Below are positions 43,401-50,524 of a DNA stretch of 64,000 nucleotides, in pieces (position 1 is the stretch's first letter; each line of letters opens with the position of its first letter). The translations under genes and the position numbers were made by a program. The stretch lies in NCBI RefSeq assembly GCF_030818695.1, contig NZ_JAUTAR010000001.1:4086501-4150500 (forward strand), in the 5' to 3' direction. The notes below the pieces were generated by a model, which saw only the letters and a program-made list of their open reading frames with translations, was not told where the DNA came from and did no database searches. The DNA is from Chryseobacterium sp. SORGH_AS_0447. GTDB taxonomy: Bacteria; Bacteroidota; Bacteroidia; Flavobacteriales; Weeksellaceae.

Positions 43401-44207
43401 TTTGCACGGACCTTCTTTGGGTTGGGCAATGAGACCATTTATGATAAAGATGCAGTAGACAGAGATTATAACCGGGTTAGGATTTCACAGATTAAATTTG
43501 CACCTTCGGTTTCAACCACCAGCTGGCACGGGCTGAAACACCAGTTCCAGCTCAATTTTGAACATGCTGAAGTACAGAGAAACGACGACCGTTTTATTGC
43601 CGTTTCGCCTGATGTACGTCCTGAAGTATTCAACGGACAGCAGTTTGCCGGTGCCAATTATACCTTTGGTTTCAGAAATCTGGATAATACCGCCTTCCCT
43701 ACCCTCGGCTTGGAATTTGCTTTGAATGCAGGCTGGAAGGCTAACCTATCGGAATTCAACCAAAACTTTGCTACCTTCCAGGGAACATTAAATATCTTCC
43801 ACCGGATTGATAAGCGCGGAAAATTTGTCCTCGCTAATTCTGCCAATGCCATGATCATTAACAATAATAATTTTGAATTTTACCAGGCAGCAGCCATCGG
43901 CGGGAACAACAAGATGCGTGCTTACCGTAACGAAAGGTTTGCCGGAAAATCCTATGTGGTGAACAATACGGAACTGCGATGGGATTTCGGACGCATCAGA
44001 AACAGCATTGCGCCGGCCAATATGGGTGTCCTGATCGGTTATGATCTGGGAAGGGTCTGGATGGACCGTGAATCCTCCGATAAATGGCATCAGGGCGTGG
44101 GTGCGGGATTCTGGCTCAACATTCTCGAAATGTTTTCCGCAAGGATCGATTATTTCACCGGGGAAGACGGCGGAAGAATTTCAGGCGGGGTCGGACTTGC
44201 GTTTTAA
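40491..44207 (+). CDS. Phosphoesterase / kinase-like / outer-membrane-barrel multidomain lipoprotein
   Basis: This 1238-residue protein has a lipoprotein-type N-terminus (Cys 28 in VLYSCAT). Residues about 53-340 are a calcineurin-like phosphoesterase: LVGDAGNAD (59-65), LGDNIYPKG (93-100), PGNHDWY (135-140), ALHHPVISSGTHAG (about 231) and VSGHDHNLQY (about 308). The middle (about 455-800) contains EFVMRGVKKSA, MLIGDWDRHADQWKW (about 612) and PIPRDRDQAFSNYDG (about 639), which resemble N-lobe and catalytic-loop elements of Fam20/HipA/CotH-like kinases. Residues about 885-1238 form a BamA/TamA-like barrel ending RISGGVGLAF. Both the phosphatase and the barrel are clear; the kinase-like part is my inference. 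The HD-PycTM gene starts 26 nt away in the opposite direction. Confidence 0.82.
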   Translation: MNLYLKTHLKNTSVALRLVLSAGVLYSCATYNVKKGKNVSEVQRSDLLAGNDFKLFLVGDAGNADEPQAQQTLDLLKNQLETADTNSMLIFLGDNIYPKGMPAKSDKNYEIAKKKLEDQLALTKNFKGRTLVIPGNHDWYSGLEGIKAQENFVKNYLNDKKAFLPKNSCPIDDISLTKDIKLIVIDSEWALLNWDKYPGINKDCDIKTREDLFTEFKDLINKNQDKRIIVALHHPVISSGTHAGYTSAKSNLYPLKSKIPAPGVASLINVVRSASGASPEDINNRHYADLAGRIRSIVQDKDNVIFVSGHDHNLQYHKSRNIRQIVSGAGSKVDPASIKEDTDFSYGGSGFAVLNLRKDQSSDVEFFSTKNNTAESLSHIQVTEKPKEFVNNYPDTFPSAVSSSIYPERLTKKGNFYTWLWGKHYRKYYAMPVEAPTADISTLDGGYTPFREGGGNQSNSLRLKAKDGQEFVMRGVKKSAVRFLNNMAFRKSTFGNELDNTFPERFLLDFYTTNHPFTPFAVGNMADKIDLYHSNPRLFYIPKQKALGAYNQHYGDEMYMIEERFSSDPKTLASLDHADDIVSTNDVLKNFNKSYKYSVDQEMYIRARIFDMLIGDWDRHADQWKWAEYKDGDKVVYKPIPRDRDQAFSNYDGAAFKVIMNIPAIRHMKTFKDDIKNIKWFSMEPYPLDLVFLKGATEEDWIAQAKYIQEHLTDQDIDAAFTNLPKEVQDETITDIQRKLKSRKTKLENYASQYYQVLQKKVPLAGTVHPDKFVITKTGNSVNVKQFKLDKNKENPELVFEKTYDDSKTKELWIYGLEDDDIYEVSGDGRPKTNIRLIGGYNHDTYNISDGSKVKIYDFKSQKNTYNTKGASKHISDDYNVNTYDYKHPKYNFFAGYPNANFNPDDGVILGVVANYTVNNFIRDPYTQKHSLRANMYTATGGFNVGYKGIFKKAIGGWDAGIDASFTTPYFARTFFGLGNETIYDKDAVDRDYNRVRISQIKFAPSVSTTSWHGLKHQFQLNFEHAEVQRNDDRFIAVSPDVRPEVFNGQQFAGANYTFGFRNLDNTAFPTLGLEFALNAGWKANLSEFNQNFATFQGTLNIFHRIDKRGKFVLANSANAMIINNNNFEFYQAAAIGGNNKMRAYRNERFAGKSYVVNNTELRWDFGRIRNSIAPANMGVLIGYDLGRVWMDRESSDKWHQGVGAGFWLNILEMFSARIDYFTGEDGGRISGGVGLAF

Positions 44208-44287
44208 ATTATGGGTAATGAATAATCGGTAATGAGTAATGGGTAATAAGCAATAAGCAAAATTATATTTTGACAGAGTCTTAAAAT

Positions 44288-44705
44288 TCCTGCGAACAAA
44301 AATCTGCGCAATCTGCAATATCTGCGTGATTATCCATCAACGCAAAGTTTTTACTTTCCGGAGGAATATTTTAAGGTGGCAAAGAGGGATCAGCCAGCTG
44401 ATTGATGAAGCTATACGGCAGCTTCACGAAGCAAATTTATTTGCCTTCGCCTTCTAAAATCAACGGTATGAAATTCATCTTTGCGTTAAAGAACCTTCGC
44501 AACAAAAATCTGCGCAATCTGCAATATCTGCGTGATTATCCGTCAACGCAAAGTTTTTACTTTCCGGATGAATATTTTAAGGGGCAAGGAGAGAATCAGC
44601 AAGCTGATTGATGAAGCTATACGGCAGCTTCGCGAAACAAATTTATTTGCTTTTGCTTTTTGAAATCAACGGTATAAAAATTCATCTTTGCGTTAAAAAA
44701 CTTCC
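44288..44705. repeat. Tandem direct repeat, two units of about 206 bp
   Basis: The block starting ACAAAAATCTGCGCAATCTG at about 44296 recurs at about 44502, an offset of 206 nt. Shared runs include GCAATATCTGCGTGATTATC, CAACGCAAAGTTTTTACTTT, TGATTGATGAAGCTATACGG and ATTCATCTTTGCGTTAAA. The units are close to 90% alike by eye. Open frames inside (for example 44402-44611) are by-products. The word TCTGCGTGATTATCC relates it to the dispersed words near 47.5-49 kb. Confidence 0.85.
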
Positions 44706-44729
44706 GCAACTAAAATCATCAGTTGGATT

Positions 44730-45602
44730 TTACTTCAGATTGAACCGGTAGACATTTCCTCCCGTTTTTTTATCCTTTTCATCGGCGATCAGCAAAGCGG
44801 TATCATTCAGGAAGGTGATGGCTTCTTTCTGCGAATTATGATTCAGTGATACGGTCCGGATTTCTGTTTTGCTGAAATCGTTGGGAGCAAAACCAGTCAG
44901 GATGTTGATATTTTTATGGTTCAATAAAACAATCTTATCTTTCGTGCTGTTGATGGTAGCAGAAGTAATCGCGGCATCACTGTAATTTCCGTGAAGTTTC
45001 AGCCGGCCTATTAATTGAGCTTCAAAATCGCCTTCTCTATTGGGAACCCGGAAAACCAGGAACGTTCCGTCGAAGCCTTTGCTGCGGTTTTTGGTAAATA
45101 AATAAAAGCTGCCGTCCATTTCTACAAACGCTTCACAGTCATACAACCAGTTTGATTTTTTAGGAGGGAATTCCGTCTGCCCTTCATAGTGGAATTTCGT
45201 AGTCTGTATTACCTGGGTCGACTTTTGTGCCGTGTTTTGAAGATCAATTTTTAAAATCGATAAATCCTGACGGTCGTTCTCGTTATTCCCGAAATCCCCG
45301 ATGTACAGATGGCCTTGCGGATCGGAAGTAATGTCTTCCCAATCGTGGTTGTCTGCATTTTCTACCAAGACATCGGCGATCAGGCTCCCCTGCAGATCGA
45401 GACCATAGACTACATTTTTGTTTCCCTGGTCTTCAATAGCCCAGATGGTGTTCTTATCTTTGGACATTGCCATTCCGGAAACTTCCTTCAACTTTTTAGG
45501 CAGGGAAAATTCCACCTTCAGTTCATCTGTTTTAGGAGAGTCCTGAGCCTTCGGATTGCAGCTCCAAAGCAGGAATGCTGACAAAATAACAACACGCAAC
45601 AT
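44730..45602 (-). CDS. Lipoprotein with SdiA-regulated-like beta-propeller
   Basis: This 290-residue protein has a lipoprotein signal (AFLLWSC, Cys 15). The mature part has blade-like repeats: EVSGMAMSKDKNTIWAIEDQ, ENADNHDWEDITSDPQGHLY, IGDFGNNENDRQDLSILKID and QKEAITFLNDTALLIADEKD. The DWEDI and GDFGNN words are typical of SdiA-regulated/NHL-like propellers of Bacteroidota. The function is unknown. It begins 4 nt after the FUSC gene stop and is the last gene of the mazG-FUSC operon. Confidence 0.78.
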   Translation of the reverse strand: MLRVVILSAFLLWSCNPKAQDSPKTDELKVEFSLPKKLKEVSGMAMSKDKNTIWAIEDQGNKNVVYGLDLQGSLIADVLVENADNHDWEDITSDPQGHLYIGDFGNNENDRQDLSILKIDLQNTAQKSTQVIQTTKFHYEGQTEFPPKKSNWLYDCEAFVEMDGSFYLFTKNRSKGFDGTFLVFRVPNREGDFEAQLIGRLKLHGNYSDAAITSATINSTKDKIVLLNHKNINILTGFAPNDFSKTEIRTVSLNHNSQKEAITFLNDTALLIADEKDKKTGGNVYRFNLK

Positions 45603-45606
45603 ATTT

Positions 45607-46686
45607 TTATTTTTTTAATTTTTTAAACTGAAAATAAGAAAACCGGATATTCTTCTCTAAGTTATTAATAATCTGCTGATGGTGCAGAAAAAATCCTGCC
45701 GCAAGACCGAGTAAGCTTCCGATAATGGTATCCAGCAGCCTGGCCTGCATCAGGTGTTCCACATTATGATGAACATCGCTCGCGGTTTCTGCCAGGAGAA
45801 TCGTCAAAGGGGTAATAAAAACCACCGCCAGACCGTAATTCCGTACAACCAGCAATTCGATAATAAACTGCAAAACCGTGATAATAATGATCATGGTTAT
45901 TTTTTCGGGATTGAATAAAAGAATGAGCCATACGAGGCCAATGCCGATAAAAGTCCCGAGAATCCGGTGCATGTTCCGCTGGCGTACATGCTCAAAGTTC
46001 CGTCCCTGAATGATAGCAACCGTAGCAATAGAGATCCAGTAGGTATTTTTAAAGTCCAAAAGGTGACCGATGATCAGCGTGAGGGCCATGAAAATTCCGA
46101 TGATCGTACTTTCAACAAATTTGGTATATCTTCTTTTGTTAAAAGTCCTCCGCGGAACCGTCACCACTTCACTCTTTTCGACAAAAACCGAATACAGGAA
46201 TGCAAAAGAGCATGATAAAATGGCTCCCATCGCCACCAACCCTACCCTCAACGGAATCAGCTCCAAATCAAACTTGTAAGTGCTTGCCATAGCCGCTACC
46301 ATAATGAAGAAAAAGTTTCCCGGAGGCGGAATTTTAAAATACGAAGAAATGAAATGAGCCAGGAACGAAACGATGGCTACGGATAATGCCGCAAAATAAA
46401 TATTAAATCCAAAAAAAGAGCTTGCGGTAAATGAAAATACAATCCCGAAAGCACAGATTGTCAGGTGGATCATCCGCTGCGTAATCGGAGCCGAGGTAAA
46501 GTACAGGATTGTTAAAGCTCCCAAACTGGAAAGTGCGCCATAGTTCGGTTTTCCCAGGAAATAGCCAATGAACAGGCAGCTGCCTATGCATAGGGCGGCA
46601 AGAAACGGAAAATGCCATTTCCGCTCCGTCTGCTTGAATTCCAGCAGATACTGGAACCGGTGGTGTATCGGATTCTGAACTTTCAT
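45607..46686 (-). CDS. FUSC-family inner-membrane protein
   Basis: This 359-residue membrane protein has an FUSC fold, related to YccS/YhfK and aromatic-acid exporters. Two groups of hydrophobic helices are seen (about 25-165 and 195-340), separated by a short basic cytosolic loop (VPRRTFNKRRYTKF). The signature RNFEHVRQRNMHRILGTFIG is the conserved G-x(2)-H/R motif after the second helix group. It starts directly at the base after the mazG stop codon. The substrate is unknown; efflux of organic acids is a family guess. Confidence 0.88.
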   Translation of the reverse strand: MKVQNPIHHRFQYLLEFKQTERKWHFPFLAALCIGSCLFIGYFLGKPNYGALSSLGALTILYFTSAPITQRMIHLTICAFGIVFSFTASSFFGFNIYFAALSVAIVSFLAHFISSYFKIPPPGNFFFIMVAAMASTYKFDLELIPLRVGLVAMGAILSCSFAFLYSVFVEKSEVVTVPRRTFNKRRYTKFVESTIIGIFMALTLIIGHLLDFKNTYWISIATVAIIQGRNFEHVRQRNMHRILGTFIGIGLVWLILLFNPEKITMIIIITVLQFIIELLVVRNYGLAVVFITPLTILLAETASDVHHNVEHLMQARLLDTIIGSLLGLAAGFFLHHQQIINNLEKNIRFSYFQFKKLKK

Positions 46687-47454
46687 TTAAAGTGTGCGTT
46701 TAGCCTGTTCCCAGAGAACATCCATTTCTTCCAGCGAGAGATCCGCCAGGTTAACTTCCTGCTCCAGTGCTATAGTTTCCATTTTCTGAAATCTCGAAAT
46801 GAATTTCAGGTTAGTTCTTTCCAGCGCAGAATCCGGATTGATCCCTGAGATTCTGGCATAGTTGATGAGCGAGAAAAATACATCTCCCAATTCCTGCTCT
46901 TTCTTATCCAAATCGGTTTCTTCATGAAACTCGCGGATTTCTTCATCCACTTTTTTCCACGCATCTTCCGCATCATGGAATTCGAATCCGATTCCCTTCA
47001 CCTTGTCCTGGATCCGGTAGGCTTTTACCATGCTTGGCAGACTTTTCGGAACACCGCCCAGAATGGATTTGTTGCCTTCTTTCAGCTTCAGCTTTTCCCA
47101 GTTCTGCTTTACTTCTTCTTCATCTTTCACTTCGGTATCCCCATAAATATGAGGATGGCGGAAAATCAGTTTTTCGTTTAGGGAATTGATGACATCGGCG
47201 ATATCAAAACTTTCTTTTTCCGAACCGATTTTTGCGTAAAACACCAGGTGCAGCAAGACATCGCCCAGTTCTTTTTTAATCTCCTGAAGATCGTTCTGCA
47301 AAATCGCATCCGAAAGTTCGTAGGTTTCTTCCAGCGTCAGATGGCGCAATGATTCGAGGGTCTGCTTTTGGTCCCACGGGCATTTCTCCCGCAGATCATC
47401 CATAATATCAAGCAACCGTCCGAAAGCTTCCAGTTTTTCCTGTTTGGTATTCAT
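46687..47454 (-). CDS. mazG: Nucleoside triphosphate pyrophosphohydrolase MazG
   Basis: From the ATG at 47454 the protein has 255 residues, two tandem MazG domains. The first has CPWDQKQTLESLRHLTLEET with E-E-x-x-E metal ligands (EETYELSDAI) and GDVLLHLVFYAKIG; the second has EIREFHEETDLDKKEQELGD and VFFSLINYARI. These enzymes hydrolyse (d)NTPs including damaged ones. A CAAATTTA word at 47476-47483 (TAAATTTG on the minus strand) lies just upstream and supports this start over the longer frame. The FUSC gene follows with no gap. Confidence 0.94.
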   Translation of the reverse strand: MNTKQEKLEAFGRLLDIMDDLREKCPWDQKQTLESLRHLTLEETYELSDAILQNDLQEIKKELGDVLLHLVFYAKIGSEKESFDIADVINSLNEKLIFRHPHIYGDTEVKDEEEVKQNWEKLKLKEGNKSILGGVPKSLPSMVKAYRIQDKVKGIGFEFHDAEDAWKKVDEEIREFHEETDLDKKEQELGDVFFSLINYARISGINPDSALERTNLKFISRFQKMETIALEQEVNLADLSLEEMDVLWEQAKRTL

Positions 47455-47475
47455 AAATTGAGAATTCAAGTCTTA

Positions 47476-47483
47476 CAAATTTA
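47476..47483 (-). promoter_or_regulatory. -7 promoter box of the mazG operon
   Basis: TAAATTTG (read on the minus strand) lies 22 nt before the mazG ATG at 47454. Confidence 0.55.
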
Positions 47484-47528
47484 CGGCAAATATTCTGTTT
47501 GATTCTTTTGAGCTTACAAATCTCCCGC

Positions 47529-48083
47529 GGATTTCCACAGATTTTCACGGATGACTGCGTTTAATTTTAACACATGAGTCACATAGAGAATTTTTAGATA
47601 GGCTGAAAATATTTTAGAGCACTTCAGAAAAAAATCAGAGATTTTTAAAACTCATGGGTTCTGAAATGTTTTCAAAGCTTTCCTCTTTCATCTCATGTTT
47701 CTAATGTGTAAAATTATAAACCATAGATTATGGCAGATTTTCTCGTGGGATGCGAGGCTTCGCGAACCTCAGCCTGACAGTGCCCATTTACAGGTTAATT
47801 GAGTTAAAGTAAAATAGTTGTAGATTAAGCAGAATATAAGTTCAAACCTAAATTAGCGTTCTGTCATCCTGAGTCGAAGGATCTTTGTAAGGCATTATTA
47901 AGGACTTTGAAGCATCAGCCGTTGGATCATCTTTCCTCAGAATCGTGAAAGTATAAAAATTAAAGATTTAAAAACTTTTACGGGCTTATTTTTCGCTAAA
48001 TATTCAACTTTATTTATGCAATATCCATGTCTTTTGCGGTGAAAAATCTCCTACGGATTGCATGGATTTTCACAGAGGACTGT
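47529..48083. repeat. Repeat-rich intergenic region
   Basis: The stretch has no convincing gene. Words such as GGATTTCCACAGATTTTCAC (47529) and GGATTTTCACAGAGGACTG (48064) recur near 48.64 and 49.02 kb. The block 47745-47916 has a second, diverged copy at 49036-49190, sharing GATTAAGCAGAATATAA and TGTCAT-CCT/TCT-GAAGGAT words. These are dispersed intergenic repeats, probably decayed short mobile elements. Confidence 0.6.
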
Positions 48084-48202
48084 GTATATTTTAACGTATT
48101 AATGACGAACGATGTAATGGCTTTTAAAAATTACTGACCGGTATCCAAATTAAAAGTTCCTCCGTCGGGAAGAACTTTCGTACAATTCAGTTTATAAGAT
48201 TC

Positions 48203-48364
48203 TTATCCTTCTACCGGTTCCGGAACGATAATATAACATTCCGAGTTAATCGGGACGCAAACTGCAGCTTCAGGACAGTAATAATTCAAGGGAGGACATT
48301 TTGGAGATTCCGCTCCTTTGATGGATTTCAGTTCTTTTCTTGACAGGGTTTTTAAATTTTTCAT
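48203..48364 (-). CDS. GG-leader-like mini-peptide with an early stop
   Basis: A 53-residue peptide starts MKNLKTLSRKELKSIKGA, close to the leader of the peptide at 19138 but with Gly-Ala at the cleavage position. The rest contains four cysteines and CVPINSECYIIVPEPVEG. After the TAA at 48203 the same frame stays open for 23 more sense codons (ESYKLNCTKVLPDGGTFNLD, then TGQ) down to a TAA at 48131. The extension is protein-like and cysteine-containing, so the peptide may have been longer before a nonsense mutation. No exporter gene is nearby. Confidence 0.65.
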   Translation of the reverse strand: MKNLKTLSRKELKSIKGAESPKCPPLNYYCPEAAVCVPINSECYIIVPEPVEG

Positions 48365-48704
48365 AATGTTAGAATTTGGTTTGGTTAAAAAATGATATTA
48401 TTTTTATACAGCTAAAGTTAGTAAAACATTGATATCAAAAATTTTATTTATTATTTTTTTTATCCCGTTAAAAAATGATCATTCTGTACAGAAGTATTTC
48501 TCAAACCAAAGTACATAAGTTCAATACCCGTTTGTCATTCCCGCAGAGAATTGCAATATCGTACCAGAGAATCGCATAAAAAGATTTGGATTTGAATCCA
48601 AATAGAGCGGCGAAAGAAATCTCCCGCTGATTATGCAGATTTTCATCGATGATAGTATGGCTTCGACTTCGATCAGCCATCAAGAATGCGGAGTTCGGAG
48701 AGAG
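48365..48704. other. Intergenic region with repeat fragments, no gene seen
   Basis: This stretch holds the upstream region of the mini-peptide gene, a palindrome at 48584-48603 (ATTTGGATT/AATCCAAAT) and a further repeat word CAGATTTTCATCGATGATAG. The 60-codon frame at 48501-48683 lies over the repeats and is not supported. Confidence 0.5.
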
Positions 48705-48929
48705 CTACTTAGGCTTATTTAAATCATACGTGTGGATATCCATTTTGTTTTCATCAGCATCGCGCCTTTTTTCCAATTGCTGAACATTTTTATTGAGATC
48801 ACTCTGGGTGCCTTCCAGGTAATTTTTATCAGCAAATTGGGTATCGGTGACTTTATATTTTTGAGAGCCACATGAAACACATACTGTCAGAAAAAGGAGT
48901 GTAATTAAAGGATAAACCAGAGTTCGCAT
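48705..48929 (-). CDS. Small lipoprotein of 74 residues
   Basis: The product has a lipoprotein signal (LLFLTVCVSC, Cys 20) and a short charged, coiled-coil-like tail (SDLNKNVQQLEKRRDADENK). It has no recognised domain. The signal and the charge pattern argue for a real gene. It stands alone between repeat stretches. Confidence 0.6.
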   Translation of the reverse strand: MRTLVYPLITLLFLTVCVSCGSQKYKVTDTQFADKNYLEGTQSDLNKNVQQLEKRRDADENKMDIHTYDLNKPK

Positions 48930-49035
48930 ATTTTTTTTCCGAAAAATACAATTAAATTATTGAAAAAATGGCTTAGTACGAATGTAGATCAGAATTACAA
49001 AGAGACTTTCAACGAATCTCACGGATTTTCACAGA

Positions 49036-49190
49036 TGATGTGACGCTTCGAGAGCCTGGCAGTGTATATTTAGAGTTTAGTTTGAATTAAAAATAGCTGG
49101 GTGATTAAGCAGAATATAAATTTAGACTTATATTAGGATTATGTCATTCTAAGGCTTCTGAAGGATTTCAGTAAGAGATTTGAAAGCATC
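49036..49190. repeat. Diverged second copy of the 47745-47916 repeat
   Basis: It shares GATTAAGCAGAATATAA, a TGTCATTCT/GAAGGAT block and the end TTTGAAAGCATC with the first copy, in the same orientation. Directly upstream is the word GGATTTTCACAGATGATG. Confidence 0.6.
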
Positions 49191-49274
49191 AAAGCTACCG
49201 TGAAGCAGTTTTATAATGAAAGTGAGACGAAGGTGATGGAAAGTAAGTTTGTGGGGATTGAGGGGATTGAGTAA
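49179..49274 (+). pseudogene. Orphan C-terminal tail next to a repeat
   Basis: The frame reads FESIKATVKQFYNESETKVM and ESKFVGIEGIE, then TAA at 49272-49274, followed by a terminator hairpin. The upstream side is repeat sequence and there is no start. It looks like the 3' end of a gene replaced by the repeat. Family not recognised. Confidence 0.45.
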
Positions 49275-49278
49275 AAAA

Positions 49279-49296
49279 CTCCTGAGGTTTCAGGAG
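49279..49296 (+). terminator. Hairpin after the orphan tail
   Basis: CTCCTGA and TCAGGAG form a perfect 7-bp stem with loop GGTT, 4 nt after the stop at 49274. No strong T run follows, but its position supports the tail being a former gene end. Confidence 0.5.
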
Positions 49297-49393
49297 TAAT
49301 AACTGGTGTTTAATGTAAAATATTAGCTTAGTATTTCAGTTATAAAATTTCTATCGTTTTTTGAGATTTTGTTTTAATTTGTATTCTTTAGAG

Positions 49394-49497
49394 CTAGGTA
49401 TTGTTAGGAGCTCCTGAACAGATGGGAAGCTCTGGCGCAATCATTGTTCAGAATACCTCCGGATCCAATCTCCTAAAGCTAATTAGTTGTTTTCAAT
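49394..49497 (-). pseudogene. Possible decayed GG-leader-type peptide gene
   Basis: On the minus strand the frame reads KQLISFRRLDPEVF, then TGA, then TMIAPELPICSGAPNNT and TAG at 49394-49396. The start MKKLISF-K-LD is common in small Chryseobacterium peptides; here an ATTG replaces the expected ATG and an in-frame stop interrupts the leader. This reading is tentative. Confidence 0.3.
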
Positions 49498-49586
49498 CTT
49501 GTATTATTCTAAACAATAGCCTTATCTTATTTTAAAACTTCTTAAAAAGAAAATATAAAAGTCTCTTGCAATAAAAAAGTAGAAAA

Positions 49587-50522
49587 TCAATTCTCATTTA
49601 ATATGCCATTCGCTAACACAATATTCTGTTTTGGCAATTTTTTTTGTCTTATTTTTTTGGCCGAATTGAGCATCTTTATAGATTTTTTGTATTTCAAATT
49701 ATCGGAGAAAATAATAATTTCTTCACCTATTTTATTAGATGTTGATTGTGAAATATTAAATGAGTAAGTTTTAAATTTATTATATGTATCTTTTATAAAT
49801 TGACTATTATCGTAAGATAAAATAAAATCCAAATCCAAATTATTTAAGTAATCGAACAATTTAACGTGATCATTATTTTTGTAAAAATTTAAATAAAGTT
49901 CTGAACCTTTTAGATGATATGGCGGATCTAAATAGATAAAAATAGAATCTAAACTTTTAATATGATTAAGAAAGTCAATTGCATCTAAATTAAAAAAATG
50001 AATGTTACTACGTTTTTCATAAATTAGTCTAATTTTTTCAACAAGCTTACTTTTGTTAAATCTGGCATTAATCTTATATTTACCATTCTGATTTTGCCCT
50101 CCTATAACACCACCTTTTATTACACCAGAAACATTTGTTCGGTTTAAAAAAAATGTAGCCTGTGCAATTTCAAATGGATTATGGTTATGTGCATCATTAA
50201 GTATATTTTTATAATAATGCCAATTATCAACTGTTATTTCTAAGCTCTCAATCCAGTTACAAAATTCATCCGCTTGATTCAAAATACTATTCCAAAATGA
50301 GTAAATAGAATTATCGAAATCGTTTAAATAAATTTCATTTACTACACCTTCAAATAACAGTTTTAATGCAAGACCACATCCTCCTGCGTAAGGTTCAGCA
50401 TATGATTTGCCCAAATATTTATTTTCATTAATTAAGTTGGATACAAATAAGTATAATCCATTCTTTCCACCAGGGTATCTAAGCGGAGAGTAAAATGACA
50501 TTTTTTTTTTATTGGCTTCCAA
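49587..50522 (-). CDS. D12-class (Dam-like) DNA adenine N6-methyltransferase
   Basis: This 311-residue enzyme has the order of D12-class methyltransferases. The N-terminus reads SPLRYPGGKNGLY (substrate lysine motif), then SYAEPYAGGCGLALKLL (AdoMet motif I, F/Y-x-G-x-G) and the catalytic motif IYLDPPYHLKG (D-P-P-Y) near residue 199. It starts 2 nt after the ATPase gene stop, so the two are one operon. The ATG at 50522 is followed by a ten-A run and a second ATG at 50501 (MSFYSPLRYPGGK), which may be the real start. The target sequence is unknown. The gene is AT-rich compared with the flanking housekeeping genes. Confidence 0.9.
   Translation of the reverse strand: MEANKKKMSFYSPLRYPGGKNGLYLFVSNLINENKYLGKSYAEPYAGGCGLALKLLFEGVVNEIYLNDFDNSIYSFWNSILNQADEFCNWIESLEITVDNWHYYKNILNDAHNHNPFEIAQATFFLNRTNVSGVIKGGVIGGQNQNGKYKINARFNKSKLVEKIRLIYEKRSNIHFFNLDAIDFLNHIKSLDSIFIYLDPPYHLKGSELYLNFYKNNDHVKLFDYLNNLDLDFILSYDNSQFIKDTYNKFKTYSFNISQSTSNKIGEEIIIFSDNLKYKKSIKMLNSAKKIRQKKLPKQNIVLANGILNEN
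50501..50510 (-). promoter_or_regulatory. Ten-base homopolymer at the methyltransferase start
   Basis: A run of ten A residues (T on the plus strand) lies between the two in-frame ATG codons of the methyltransferase gene. Length changes would put the upper ATG out of frame and leave the lower one usable. It could allow phase variation or slippage, but no second allele is available. Confidence 0.4.
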
Positions 50523-50524
50523 TT

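Noticed and set aside
44402-44611. 69-codon frame inside the tandem repeat
   Set aside because: Its content is repeat sequence present twice with substitutions that do not preserve the frame.
48501-48683. 60-codon minus-strand frame
   Set aside because: Overlies repeat words and a palindrome; no signal or domain.
47529-49190. CRISPR array
   Set aside because: Repeated words are irregularly spaced, degenerate and in different contexts; no cas gene is in the window.
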